Below are positions 13,201-24,700 of a stretch of 64,000 bases of DNA, in pieces; within the stretch, counting starts at the first letter, position 1; every line of letters starts with the position of its first letter. The stretch comes from Gyrodactylus bullatarudis (Eukaryota > Platyhelminthes > Monogenea > Gyrodactylidea > Gyrodactylidae). The position numbers were made by a program, and so were the translations under genes. The notes under the pieces were generated by a model that worked only from the letters and a program-made list of their open reading frames with translations, did no database searches and had not been told where the DNA came from. Location of the stretch: positions 310,001-374,000 of the forward strand of contig SSNU01000114.1 of assembly GCA_012064415.1 (NCBI GenBank), written 5' to 3'.

Positions 13201-14623
13201 ATTCAGAAATATTAGAACGAGTTATCGAGATAGATAGAGTTGATAGATCTTCTGCGTATGATGTAACAAATGTAACTCAGAGAAGGGTAAAACCAAGTGA
13301 AAAAGGGATTGATCTGCTACTTATAATTTTCCTCCCTTTTGTGATTATTATTATTATTATTATTCAGTTAAAGTTGTAATAATTTTAAAGATGTAACAAA
13401 TACAAATGAACTTTTCATTAGTACAGTTTACAGTGTGTTTTACTGTAGGAAATCTTTTTTTTCCTTCTACATCACAAAATAACGTTCACATGTTATCTAA
13501 TCAATGTGTTTTGCTTTCATTTCAAATACAGTACAGAAATGGTGAACCAAAAAGGGGGCTGATTCAACCAGCCCATTTGTACACAGATGAATGTATACAA
13601 TCATGTAAAATCTATTAAATAAGTATTATTCTTCGTGAAAAGGGAGAACTAGTTGATGAATAAAGAGGAGAAACAATGTAGAATATGCCCTTTCAGCAAG
13701 CAAGAAAGCATTGGGGAACCAAACACGGAAAAAAGGAAGTAAATCTGAAAAGAATTTATTTCTCAGAGCAGAGAGATGAGATTTTTGGGAAACTATAAAA
13801 AATGCCTACGATTAGTCATCATTTTGTCTTTTTTTTTTAATAAAATTAATAAAACTATTTACCATGGGAAACAGTTTAGACAAACGATTCAATTAAGACA
13901 TCATATTCATTAGAATATCAAAAAAATGACCTGTGGTAAATTAAGGGGAAAGATTAACTGTCCATTTAAGGTTAGCTCCTCACTAATTAACCTCGTTAAG
14001 GCAGTGAAGAAACAAAAAGAGATCGATAGTTTATTAAGAAAATATAAAATAAACATATGTACAAGAAAAATACATGTAAGAAGGAGAGATCTTTCAAAAA
14101 TGTAAACCTTGACATTTCAAGAAAGCAAAGTCTCAATTGAAAAATGAAACAGCAAGAGAGAGAGAGAAGGAATGCATAAATTGTAAAAATGGATAATGTG
14201 AAAAGAAAAAGTTTATATTATTATTCAGCAAAAGAAGGTTGTTCTCTGTTTGAATTGGTTTCTTCTAATCTACCTAATAGTCTGCACACATGATTGAATA
14301 ATTTAAAATTTTGACCAGAAAAATAAATTTGATCAAATCAGAGCAAGTAGCGATGGATTGGAGTGAAAAAAACTCACAGCATTCAACCGATAATTCATCC
14401 AGCGGCGGAATACTTTTGATTGAATGACAAGCTTTTCGTCATCTGAGAAAATAAATCTTATTAATCAATTCAATAGAAATTATAGAATGCAAAATAAACT
14501 ATTGTTATAAAATATTATTTTCAAGTTATTAGGATAAAATTGTAAAGACAACTCATACAAAATAAATTTACCCTTGCAATCTTGCTCGGATGGGTAGTTC
14601 TTCTGATTTCTTAGCTCGTACAT
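1262..14623 (-). CDS. Tandem calponin-homology (actinin/spectrin-type) cytoskeletal protein
   Basis: Ten exons, about 610 residues: 14623-14572, 14442-14378, 11642-11544, 10894-10826, 10322-9946, 6750-6670, 6607-6367, 2760-2413, 2346-2082, 1497-1262. Phases agree at every junction. CH1 (about residues 27-144) starts at KVFRRWMNYRL and ends in the helix MDTMWFLIV. CH2 (about 200-312) carries the hallmark NFTTAWKDGMAFLALIHHNK, followed by PELFDF and LLDPDDF, as in actin-binding domains of alpha-actinin, spectrin and dystrophin. Between them lies a Ser/Asn-rich linker of about 55 residues, much longer than usual. The last 280 residues are acidic and probably helical but show no domain I recognise, and there are no clear spectrin repeats or EF hands. 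A role in binding F-actin is inferred from the domain pair. The short intron before 2346 could instead end at 2373 (39 or 66 bp, both in frame). The start rests on the first ATG upstream of CH1. Confidence 0.8.
3110..4420 (+). other. Coding-like segments inside a CH-gene intron, unidentified
   Basis: Several segments on the plus strand look like exons but could not be joined with confidence. The frame at 3285-3497 ends ...ENREKLAVE and can be cut by a GTATGA donor. An acceptor near 3697 opens CAYYFIENDFIFEKDSSLKN. A frame near 3900-4010 reads HENDLNEYFGDEFSSLKW. A segment at about 4326-4419 has an acceptor and a GTACAA donor and reads EGEHLSSVNPDIYNERK. They could be a small nested gene, a decayed gene or chance open frames. 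No homology was recognised. Confidence 0.2.
4613..4912. repeat. Single arm of hairpin repeat family A
   Basis: This stretch begins with the family A end motif (AGTTGACATGAAGATGAGAA) and follows the same order of blocks as the left arm of the 28.4-kb palindrome, including AATTTAATCTGACCAAAATT and ATTTTTATCGATTTC. No matching second arm lies next to it. It sits in the 3.6-kb intron of the CH gene. Confidence 0.6.
5083..5303. repeat. Hairpin repeat, family A
   Basis: Inverted repeat with arms of roughly 90 bp. The left arm runs from TTGATATGAAGATGGGAATT through AATTTTTTCATCAAGAAATC. The right arm returns through GATTCTTAAATTAAATCCTT and its complement and ends in TTATATTAACTAGCTTTA. It lies just after the lone family A arm at 4.6 kb. 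Confidence 0.7.
5870..6197. repeat. Degenerate hairpin repeat, family A
   Basis: The ends match family A: GCCAGTTGACATAAAGACGA on the left, and TCTCATCTCTATATCAACTA followed by GCT on the right. The arms between are worn and only partly complementary. Confidence 0.45.
7660..8878 (+). pseudogene. Coding-like but interrupted frames in a CH-gene intron
   Basis: A frame opening after an acceptor (TTTCTTTCAG) near 7670 reads GKVDLPGTVKSWKRFNTDTF and continues to about 7886. A second frame near 7900-8085 has one in-frame TAA and includes EKHKIAVLIEYSSLPTDMMK. A third near 8500-8635 includes VFLDILHTHPSGDDERN. A fourth near 8672-8875 includes NRFFPGRKKPISINSIIYFA. The residue mix looks like real protein, but the pieces are split by stops and frame changes. 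I could not join them by phased splice sites and did not recognise the family. A decayed nested gene or retroposed copy is the best guess. Confidence 0.25.
9060..9425. repeat. Partial copy of hairpin family B
   Basis: Contains family B blocks such as GACGGTTTTATCAAAA, AACGTTTGATTCCTTTC, GAGATCAACA and TTTGTAAAAATCATAAATT in the order of the right arm at 30.5-30.8 kb. The left arm is largely worn away. It lies in a CH-gene intron. Confidence 0.5.
12100..14300. other. Large CH-gene intron with simple repeats and UTR-like sequence
   Basis: About 2.2 kb inside the second intron of the CH gene is less AT-rich than its surroundings. It contains short dinucleotide runs (TC near 12163, TG near 12600, GA near 14155) and many scattered TGTA, ACAC and AATAAA words. 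Open frames here (12393-12596, 12818-13159, 13191-13379, 13406-13618) have no splice support or recognisable motif and are probably chance. It could be an untranslated region or a non-coding transcript, but I see no proof. Confidence 0.25.
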
Positions 14624-14809
14624 TTCAGTAATCAATTAAAATAATCCACATTTCATATCACAAGTTTGGCACTTAAAATTGTATCGTAATTAAAATTCGA
14701 ATTTGAGCCAGAATTTTAAAGAAAACTTTTCTTTCGACTTTAATCCTTGTTTTATTATTATAAAATTCTTGGAAAATCCTCTTGTTCAAATTATAATTAA
14801 TTTAATTAA
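14624..14809. promoter_or_regulatory. Short divergent intergenic region (shared promoter)
   Basis: The start codons of the minus-strand CH gene (14623) and the plus-strand small gene (14810) are separated by only 186 bp, so any promoter and 5' UTR of both genes must lie here unless upstream non-coding exons exist. No TATA box is obvious. Confidence 0.4.
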
Positions 14810-15225
14810 ATGTTATTCGACTCAGATTCTTTCGATCACTACCACCCACCAAAACGCTTCAAATTTAGCCCTCTGATCTTTAAGAGGTCACTAAAGTAAG
14901 TTAATTAAGTGACTTTACTGTTAGGGAGTATGAAGATGTACCATCAGGCAAAAAAATTCGCTTATCCCCTGAAGAGACAGAACCCGAAAGACATGAGATG
15001 GAAATTTTTCCTGATCCAGATATCTCGGATACTTTAAATACGCGTGACATCCTACGAGAGCAATCTAATTCTACTTCAGATATACCCCACCTTCCCATCT
15101 CACCCCGAAAAATTCTTCAATCAAATTCTATTCTAGACAAAATATACGACAATTATCGAAATCAACTAGTCCTATACAAATCTCCAGTCAATATTCCCAG
15201 TGAAGAAGATGCAAATTATCAATAA
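14810..15225 (+). CDS. Small basic protein of unknown function
   Basis: Two exons, 14810-14895 and 14925-15225, give 128 residues. The intron is only 29 bp, with GTAAGT donor and TTAG acceptor, and phase is kept. The N-terminal part has two short basic patches (PPKRFKF and GKKIRLSP) that could act as nuclear localisation signals. The rest is rich in Ser, Pro, Glu and Ile and ends EEDANYQ. There is no signal peptide, membrane segment or domain I know. The gene is head-to-head with the CH gene and tail-to-tail with TRAPPC2, with only 20 bp between the two stop codons. A nuclear role is a weak inference from the basic patches. The start is the first ATG in the open frame, and an upstream non-coding exon cannot be excluded. 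Confidence 0.6.
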
Positions 15226-15245
15226 ATAGGAATTTATTATAAAAT

Positions 15246-15769
15246 CTATAGAATATTTTTAGTGGCAATGTTCATGATTTTCTCGTGAAACTTTTCGCAC
15301 TTGATAATATCACCATGCTCGTAAAACGGGTTCATCTGGAACTAAAAATTCTTCGTCAATGTAAATAATTTTTTGTAATATATATTGTAACAAACTTTTG
15401 CAAATACGGCATATGTTTCTGTAAAAAATGTCCTTATCTTATCATCTGAATTCTCTGTGTATAAAAGAATAAATTTGAGTACTGAAAGTTAATGAGAAAA
15501 CACCTACATCCGGGGGTGACATAAGCATATACGTTCCATTCGTTCAATTTGTCGATTGACTTAAAAAATGTCTGGTCAGTTTGACATATTCTACTGTAAA
15601 TAGTATCAAGTGAACTGAAGGCTAGAAACTGTTCAATGTGACCAAAACTTCCTTCCTCAAAATTGAAATAAATAAAGTATACTTTTCTATCCTGACAGTT
15701 GGAAGCCAACTCAAAAATGCATTGATCAGCACTCGATAATATGGCAAAGTAAAATTTACGAAGAGCCAT
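15246..15769 (-). CDS. TRAPPC2: TRAPP complex subunit 2 (sedlin)
   Basis: Three exons, 15769-15508, 15481-15396 and 15335-15246, encode 145 residues, against about 140 in the family. The first exon gives the sedlin N-terminal strand (KFYFAIL), then FLAFSSLDTIYS and KLNEWNVYAYVTPG. The second gives KFILLYTENSDDKIRTFF and TETYAVFAK, and the third gives MNPFYE, matching the sedlin order of a longin-fold domain. The first intron is only 26 bp and the second 60 bp. Reading straight through the short intron gives a false longer frame and loses the conserved C-terminus. TRAPPC2 is a core subunit of the TRAPP tethering complexes that act on Rab1/Ypt1 in ER-to-Golgi traffic. That role is taken from the family. 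Its start codon is a few bases from possible starts of the neighbouring plus-strand gene. Confidence 0.9.
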
Positions 15770-15775
15770 TTGAAA

Positions 15776-18700
15776 ATGGATAGCAACATAACAAAGTTCT
15801 CACCAGAAGACAAAGTTGTTTGAAATGTTAAGGAAAAATTATTTTCATTTCAAATGTTGAATTACCTTGAATTTCATTACAATAATGGTAAGGGAAAATA
15901 TTTGGTCTTGATTAATTGCTTTTCAAATTACAACCATTTTTTTCATTTTCAGGGATCAATATCTGAAACATTTTCAGAGTTAAATTACATGGATTTATCA
16001 AAACTATCAAAGAAGGAATTCGAACAAATATATCTAAGCCAGAGAGGATTTTTCAACAATGATAACAGTTCCTGTTCTGTGGAAGATGATGTAAATACTG
16101 ATACCCTTGAACCTATTCTTGACAATAACAAAGCTTTCCTCAAAGTAAAAAACTCGCCCTCAGATAAAAGTGATCAAAACAACAATCAGAATAGTATATC
16201 TGCTGACAGAGAGTAATTTCTTTTTACTTATGCAAATTTTTAGTCAAGTCCAAAACAGTTTAAAAAATCTTAGAGAACAAATATTCTCACACCAAGTCAG
16301 TAAGAAAGCTCAAGATCCTATTGACTACGTTGTTGGTTCTGTTAGAAACTTTTTGACAGAGTATGTCTTTTTCATCTATTGTTGCAATATTTTATCACTC
16401 ATTGAAATCCTTAGTGATTTTCCCGTCAATAAATTGTTAGTTCTTCACGGACCCACTGATCTCTAGTAGTAAATTTTATTGACCATTTTCATTGAGTAAA
16501 GAAATCATACTCATTACTTACTTTTCATCAGGGGCCAAATCTTAACATATAATAAATACAATAGATTTATGTATAGATATATATTTATCACATCATCACA
16601 ATAATTTCATGTATGAGAAAGGCTTATCAACTAATATAAGTAATAATAATAATTATTATTATAAATCATTTATTTTATACAAGTTTCTCTTCTCTCTCAT
16701 ACGGATACTAAACTCTAATCATTCTTTTTGAAAGAAAAATAATATAATGTATTAATTATTGATTCATCATTACAACTGAGACTATGATTTTAAATGTATT
16801 ACACAAATTAAGAATAAGAGGTCAACTCTTTTTTTTCCACGTAGAGGATAACCAAGTAAAATTCATAATAACTAAAGTTCATCAATCTGTATCCTATTAC
16901 TCACTTAATAAGTAATAATTATCAACTTAACGAAGAATAAATGTATATATAGAGAATTTCAGGATAAATTCCAACTCTTAAACTCCATATTCGAATTGAT
17001 AATTTCGTTGAACTCGGGTCAAAAAGTATCTGATTTATCGCCAAAAATGTACAAGAATTTGACAAGTCTCCTTAATGAGAGGATAACAAACAGCCAAAAG
17101 GTTAATGAAGAAGGCCAGAACATGACAAGTGAACAGGATACCCAAACTGACCAGGCCAGGCCCATAACTAAAACAAACTCTTTCACTCAGTGCAGTGAGA
17201 TTGGCAATAAAAATCAGTATAGGAATACTCTCAATGCTACAACGAGAAGGAATAATGGGTGTGCCCATCAATGTGACCATCAGGCAATGGTGAGTCAGTT
17301 CCTAGATTACTCAAAAAGAAAACGATGATTACACTCTTTATGCTAGGATAAATTGGTTATATAGGAGGTATTTTTGTTTATTCTTAGAATAATTTTACAA
17401 AAAATATAGCAAAGCAAATCGCATATACCCGAATGTATCAGAAATACATTTAAAAAAATGAATCACATGTTTTTCAACATGTTCTCAACAATAGCGGACA
17501 TAAATTCAATTCTGGAGAGGTTAAAATTTTTAGTGTACAAAAAATGAGGCTTTAATAATGATACTCTAGTCAATCTTGAATCTGATGCGGAGTGGGAGTA
17601 GTATATTGAGAAGAATTGAGTATCCACGGCTTGATCTTAGATTATATTGGCCATTAGGTTTTGAGGCATGTTTGGTGTATAGTACCGCTGCAGCTGAGAT
17701 CCGAGGATAGAGATTAGAGCGATCAAGTAATTCTTTGTAAGAAAGAGGGCCATAACATGAACGTAGAAGGAGGTACTGAATTCTCTCTAGTTTTTTAGCT
17801 GTGCCAATGGGGAGATTACAAAGGATTCCAGAACCATAATCAAGATATGGTAGAATTAGAGATTTATATAGGGATATCCTTAAGGAGGGATTAATCAAAA
17901 ATTTCTTGGTGAAATAACTTTTGCATCTGACTTTCTTGAGAATTTCCTTAGAATGAATGTGCGTATTGAGATTATTGTCATACTGGAGGCCGAGATCCTT
18001 AATGGAGGAGACAAGCTAATATGGAAAAGAGTCATTCGGAGAAATTGTACTATTCAGCAGCATGATTTTGGTCTTGCTGTGATTGATTTTGAAGCCAATA
18101 TTGTCCAAAGTACTTTCAAGGTGTTGGATTAATAATAGGAGTCAGACCATTTTCGATGTTGATCATCAGCATATTTAAAGTATCTTACTGATGGGCATGA
18201 GGGTGTAACGCTGGAAAAGATTAAGTTAAATATAAATGGACCAATAATAGAACCTTGTGGTACGCCAGAGCTTATTGAGGCCAAGGATGATAGTTTCCCA
18301 TTGAAGATAACCCTTTATTTCCTTTTAGAGAGGAAGGCCATGGCAAGTCTAAATATGAAGGGATTGAGATTACATTTTGTTAAAACGGTGTGAATGACTG
18401 AAAAAAGGGGCTGGTCAAAGGCTTTTAATCGAAATGTTGGTGAAGTGAACATTGAGCAGTGTTGAATTCAGCTTTTTGGCAAGCTTAATTAAAGCTGATG
18501 AAAAATTAGGTCTATTCTTTTCTGATTATCAATACTTTATTATCATAGGTCAGACTCTATTATTATTCTCTAATCTGATTGGACAAAACTGCTACGGAGG
18601 AGATCATAAAAGTATATAAATAAATAGGAAATAGTATTTTGTTTTTAATGAGCTCATCGTGAGGTAGGCGTGAAGACAATCACCGTCGAAACTTTTGGAT

Positions 18701-21700
18701 GACCAATGCCTGAGAATACTCAAGTTTTAACAAATTCTATTACAAAACTAATTTTAGATAATGTTTTACTGAATCAGAAAATGGGAATACACTCTTCATG
18801 TTAGGATAGATTTTTAAAATCTAGGATGATTTGGTTATATAGGAGGTTTTATTGAGTATTTTTGTTTATTTTCAAAATAATTTTACAGAACAAAAAGAAA
18901 CCAAATCGCATATACTCGAATGTATCAGATTACGGAGGTAAAGCTCCGAATAGATCTTCAATCAGTGATAGTAGTGGATATACAAGTGACATGTGCCGAG
19001 ACTCCTCGAAATGGTCCAACATTTGTTCCCAGTTATGTGTCCTCTCGAGAGATTTAGTAAAGTCCCAGAAATTACTCACGAAAAAATTGCTCAATGAAAA
19101 AAGATATTCCCGTGAGATAATTTCTTACACTTGTTAAAAATAATGATGAGAATAATCTTTTTTTTTCAATTCTAAAGACTATCAGAGTTACGGTCATGCC
19201 GAGGTCAAAGCAAAGGTGAGTAGAGAAATAAGAAATGCTGGCTTTGAATGAACAACACGATTATTAAATCCTTTAATTTTAGATTGATCCAAAGACAATT
19301 GACAGACCAGATTTACTCAAATCCAAGAATAATGTTAGCAACATTGTATCTCAAGAACAAGATGTTTACTATGCTAAACTAATGCCTGGGAGGTTAGTCT
19401 ATTTCAGTCTTTCTGTCACCTGATTTTAACTGTTTGTAAAGTAAACTAAAGCTTTCTTTTTAATTTCTGATTTAGAAATTTGAGTCAAATGCACGAGGAA
19501 CATGGCTATGCAGATTTCAACGAAGAAGAACCATCTGAAAAAGTTGATAAACTGGTCGATTTGCTAAGAAAACTGAAGGATGTCAGCCAAACTAGTCCGG
19601 AGATTGGCTCGGACTTGGTGGATAATCTTTTAGAATTCACCGATAAAGGCCATCAGGGTCTTGTCGATCTGTTGGACAAACTAAAGAAAATCAAAGCTTC
19701 ATCATCTGAATCGAGTAGGTTGAGAGAATATTTTGCTTAAAAATTTCTTTGGATTAGAAATTTATATTTGAAAAGAATTCACAAAATTTATAGTTTCATC
19801 TGATTATGAAAAATAGTTTTTAAATAAGTTATGACTATCTGGGACTAAGGTGTTGAGATATTCACACGTTGATTTGATATTAGCTATAGTGATTTCTAAT
19901 TAGGAAAAGTAAATTCCGATTTTTACTCTCCAGAAGAAATTTCGTTTTCTGATCGAATATCCAACGGGAAAAGTAAACGTAGCATATCAAATGGACGCAT
20001 TGAAAAGTATCTTGATGGCTGGCATACATCAGAGAGGAATAATGAAGATGACGGCCTAGAGACAGCCACATCCACGTCAATAAGTGATAGCATTGCCAAA
20101 AAGTCAGATGAAAGCAATTCAGAAAACCCTAGTTTCAGCAAAGCAAATGGGAAAAAAGTGAGAAATCTTTTGTTTACAGTCTTGACAGACTTAAAATATA
20201 TACGTTTTTTGTATCAATAGTCGTGTAATGGCGTTGGCAGCCGAAATTTGGACACAAAAATATCCCAAAATTATAGGGGATTATTTCTGCCACCTTCGAA
20301 TAATGATGGACCTTATCTTTGTCGTAGGCAGAGATCTTCATTTCGTAGTAACACACAGGAAGCTGTTGATGATGCAAAGTCTAGATTTGACACTAACAAA
20401 ACTCTCCAATTAGTGAGTAGATTAAATGAAAAAATATTTTTTTCCAAACAAGATACAATAATGTTTTTGTTTTTATCATGAAAATTAATTTAAAATTCAA
20501 TTAAAATTTTAATCAACAAACTTGAAAATTCAATGAGCTACCAGGACAATATGTGTTCCCTCATTAATAATCAATTATATTATTAACTTTAATAATATTC
20601 TAGTTGATGATTTCGAATTTTTCAAACAATTCGAGATTCATTAGACCATTAATTAAAGATCTTGATGATCAAGATTACACGGATGGTAGTGAGGTCACGA
20701 ACTTTAATCGAGATGTAAAAATTCGTATGCAAATTTTCCTGCTGATTCTAAATCTATGCTCAGAACTTTCCAGGGTTTAGGTATAATTTTAACCCTTAAA
20801 GTCACACAATGATAGCTCAATCACACGTCATATTTTAGCAACTCATTATTTAGAAAATTGAAAGAAAATAAGAATAAAATGCAAGCTGAAAAAACACCAA
20901 AACTCTCCAATAAATAGCAACAGTGGAGAGAAAAGTGAAAAAGCTTACATTGGCCAAGGTAATTGAAGATTATAGGAATAGTTTTTTTGAACACATAGAT
21001 TAGGTTTATATAGGTTAATAAGAAATTTTTCTTTCACCCATACATCTATGCTGTCGTCATTGGGGTTTTTGTATAAAACGGAAAAATTAGAAACTGAAGC
21101 TGTATGATCTTCTTGTCTAAAGTGCCTAGTAACCGCAGTATCCTTCTTCAGATGATAATTAACTCATTATTATTCATTCAAGGCTCAGAAAATACTTTCT
21201 TTACGACCCATTCGATAGGAAATTTATTAATCTCCTGTAATACGCAAAGATCTTGGCTCTATAGATAAAAAGTAAGATAACTTTTATCGAGTAATCATAC
21301 CTCTAGAGTTCTAATATGCCATCGAACTCTATCTGCTAAAGCTACAAAGATAACCTGTTTTTGAACCAAAAAATGACCCTTTTTTTGATCGATAACTTCT
21401 GAACCAAAAATAATTGCGTTAAAACAACTGTAGATTCGTAATCAGCATATTAACAAACCATAGTATAGACAAAAGATTGAATGCGAGTCAGGAAAAAAAG
21501 TTCTCTTAGACTTCAAGGGTCAAAATCTCTTATTAGCGCTAATTTTGGGAGTTTCAAGCCTCTATCATTTTCGAATAGCATTCAAAAATTGCGAGTAAAG
21601 TTGAAAAAGAGTCAAATCTTAAGGCAAGGTTAGCAACTATTTTTGGATAAACAGATCAGTTAAAATATCTTCCAGCATGAAATTTCTAGGAATCCCGAAC

Positions 21701-24700
21701 AAATCTGATGCCAATTTCAACGTTCCTTCCTCTGATTTATCGTTTGAATTCATGTGAATTCTGGTTTCAAATTTATCTAGCTTTATCCAAAAGTATTTTT
21801 TCACTGGAAAATTCTAAACAAAGATTCGGAATCAGTATGAAAATTTACATATTTATGATTAAAGTTCGTTTGGCGACTAATGTCTTAATGCATTTTAAAG
21901 GTATAAAACGAAAATAACTTCGATTAAAAATAATTTTTTTATTCTACCATTTGTGCTATCAATAGTCTTTGAATAAATATTAATATTTTAGATGAAAATT
22001 GGTCAAGGAATGAGGAATCATTCTACTGACAGAATAAAGACATGTCTTCACTCGAATAAGGCTGAAAATTTCTCCCATTTAATTATCAATACAATAGATG
22101 ATCGAATAAAGTACCTGTTCGACTGTATCATAAATCAACTGAGCAACTCTCGGCCAGATAGTGAACACCGTTCAATTATTGAAAAGATTGACAAAATTCC
22201 ATCAATGACCAATTATTTTCCAATGGGCTATCTCGGTCCTGGTATGACCAGATGGATCTGTACATCGATAATCAGACGTGTCTACCAACTTACACGCTCC
22301 TGGATCCCTCTCAAAGCATTTCAGAGTCAGCAGAAAAAAATAAAAAAAACTTCATCTATTGCCAGTAAATTCAACATGACTAACAGAAATGAGAATAGTC
22401 TCGAATTGAATGATAGAAAAATGAAATTTCGATTCGGCTGGTTCGAAAAATCCGACCTCAGGGAAGACTTTCGGGCGTATTTTATCAATCAGTTGGAGGA
22501 ACAGCTGAAATCAACCATTGATCGATATGAAGGAAAAATGTGAGTTTTAATACGAATTAGGCACGAATTAGTTTTTGAAAAACTATAAGAACATTGTAAT
22601 TTCTCAATAACTCTGATTATTGCACTATTCCGATCTTTTCCAACATAAAATTAATCTTCCTTGTGGATTGAGAAATATTAGGAGAACCCAGATTTTCTCT
22701 TCATCAAAGGTCACCGAGAAATATCGTACCATTTTCTTGCTTAAAAATACCTTCATGACTCATTGCATATGATATTATTCATATTTTAGAAGAGACCTAT
22801 GAACTTGTCCGGGAAATGCAAATAATTTCCCCTATCAGCACATCTCTAATTTCTTCCATAGACCTAGAATAAATTATTTATTGTAGAACTCACCCTTGTG
22901 GATAGTTCATCATTATATAATCATACTGGATTCATAAACAACACAAGTTTCCAATGACAACTTTGTAAAATATCCATTGTACAATAGTGGATAGATAATT
23001 ATGCCATCTAATTTTTTAAATATACAGATGCAGTTGTAATTAGATTTTTATTCATTTTCTCTAATGCTCCAAATCAAGATGAGCTACAAAAAACCTTTTA
23101 ACAGCTTTGTACTTGAGCTAAAAAGATGAGAAGATTGGAGATCAAGCAAACGTTTTATTTTACTTTTGGCCTAATTAGACTATAAATGAGTGCATGTTGA
23201 GCAAAATCCTCTGATCTCTCTCTAGGAATCTTTCTGATTAAGCTTCCTTCCCTCAGAGACGAGACTGTAAACTAATAAAGAAACGATTTAACCGTGATCG
23301 AATTAAATCTTTATTGAGACTCTTCAGTAAGTCATAGCTGGTAATTGAACCAGGGCCAAAAGATTCAGACCAATGGATCATATACTCCCTTTATACTATA
23401 TTTTTCTTACTGAGTGAAATTTATGCAATTCTGAATAAATCATCATGAGAAATTAGAAATACATTGTAGTTTTCAATAAACCACTAAGGATTCATAAAAT
23501 TGAAGATTTAAAATGGGACCAATATATATGTAAATATTGCCGCATTATTTTGAATAATTTAGAATACATCGGGCTATATTTGGAATTACAGATTTGGAGC
23601 TAGTCTTGCGAAATAACCCAGAAAATTAAACAAAATTGTTATCTTATCAAACACTAAAGATATATTAGAATACAATATTCTGTATATTTATTGAGGCTAC
23701 GATATCGTATTGTAAATGAAAGGGAGAATGCTAGAGTATCCTATACAATTTTATTAATTTGTAATGAGACACGCCCTATTCCATCCGTTTACTTGTTATG
23801 TATATATAATATATTTGCAAGAGTAGTTTTTATTTTACAGATAACAGAGTATATTTATACTCTTTGTTAGTCATTTTCATCTGATTTCCAGATTGAGAGG
23901 AGGGGAAGTTGAGCTGAGGAAGCAAGTTCTAAATCTTTCTGCTAGTTTATCTAGGAAATTTCACATCAATCACAAATAACACACAAAAATTATAAACACT
24001 TCAAGCTGGTAACTGATTATTAAGTTTTATAATCTCTCTTCTATGTATTTAGAATCTTTTTCACTAACAAAGTACATATTTCTGACAAAACATTTTTCTT
24101 TCATCATCACTGGTTATTTCATAAATTTCTAATCTTGGTTTAATTATTAAGTAGTATTTACAAAATTATAGTAATATTAATTCACAAAACTTGCAATTTA
24201 TGGAAAATCTAAAAACCCATGAAGATAGTTCTTTTAAAGGCATAGGGTTTAGGGTCCTTTCTCATTATGAAGAACTTTGTTGATTTTTCTATCTATCCAA
24301 ATGTTTTTCTCATACAAATATATTCTAATCACTAGTTTTCTCTTGGTATTTAGCTTCAAAGCAGAAAAATGAGATTTGATTCTTCTTCTGGTTTTAGCCC
24401 ATCTTCAAGTTAAAATTTGACTGTTTTTCTTTTAGTCTTAATGAATGCATCGACCAATTAATGCAGGAGTTGGCCAACATCCTCACAGATGAATTGACAT
24501 TCTACAGTCTCATGACTGAGAAGGATACAAACTCTGAGCCATCCCTGAGTAAGGATTTTCAGGATAAAGACTTGAAAAAAGTTGATAGCGGCATAGATGA
24601 AAATGTCAATACTCTAGTTGATGCTGATGAATTCGAGGCCTATGGTGAGGAGAATTCTAATCACGATGCTGAAGAATTCAAGTGAGTTTCTTCGAAAAAT

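Noticed and set aside
23330..23395. tRNA-like or tRNA-derived SINE sequence on the minus strand (GGTTCAATTACC with a TCTGAAT loop-like motif)
   Set aside because: The T-stem and anticodon stem do not pair properly and no matching acceptor stem was found. At most a decayed tRNA-derived repeat.
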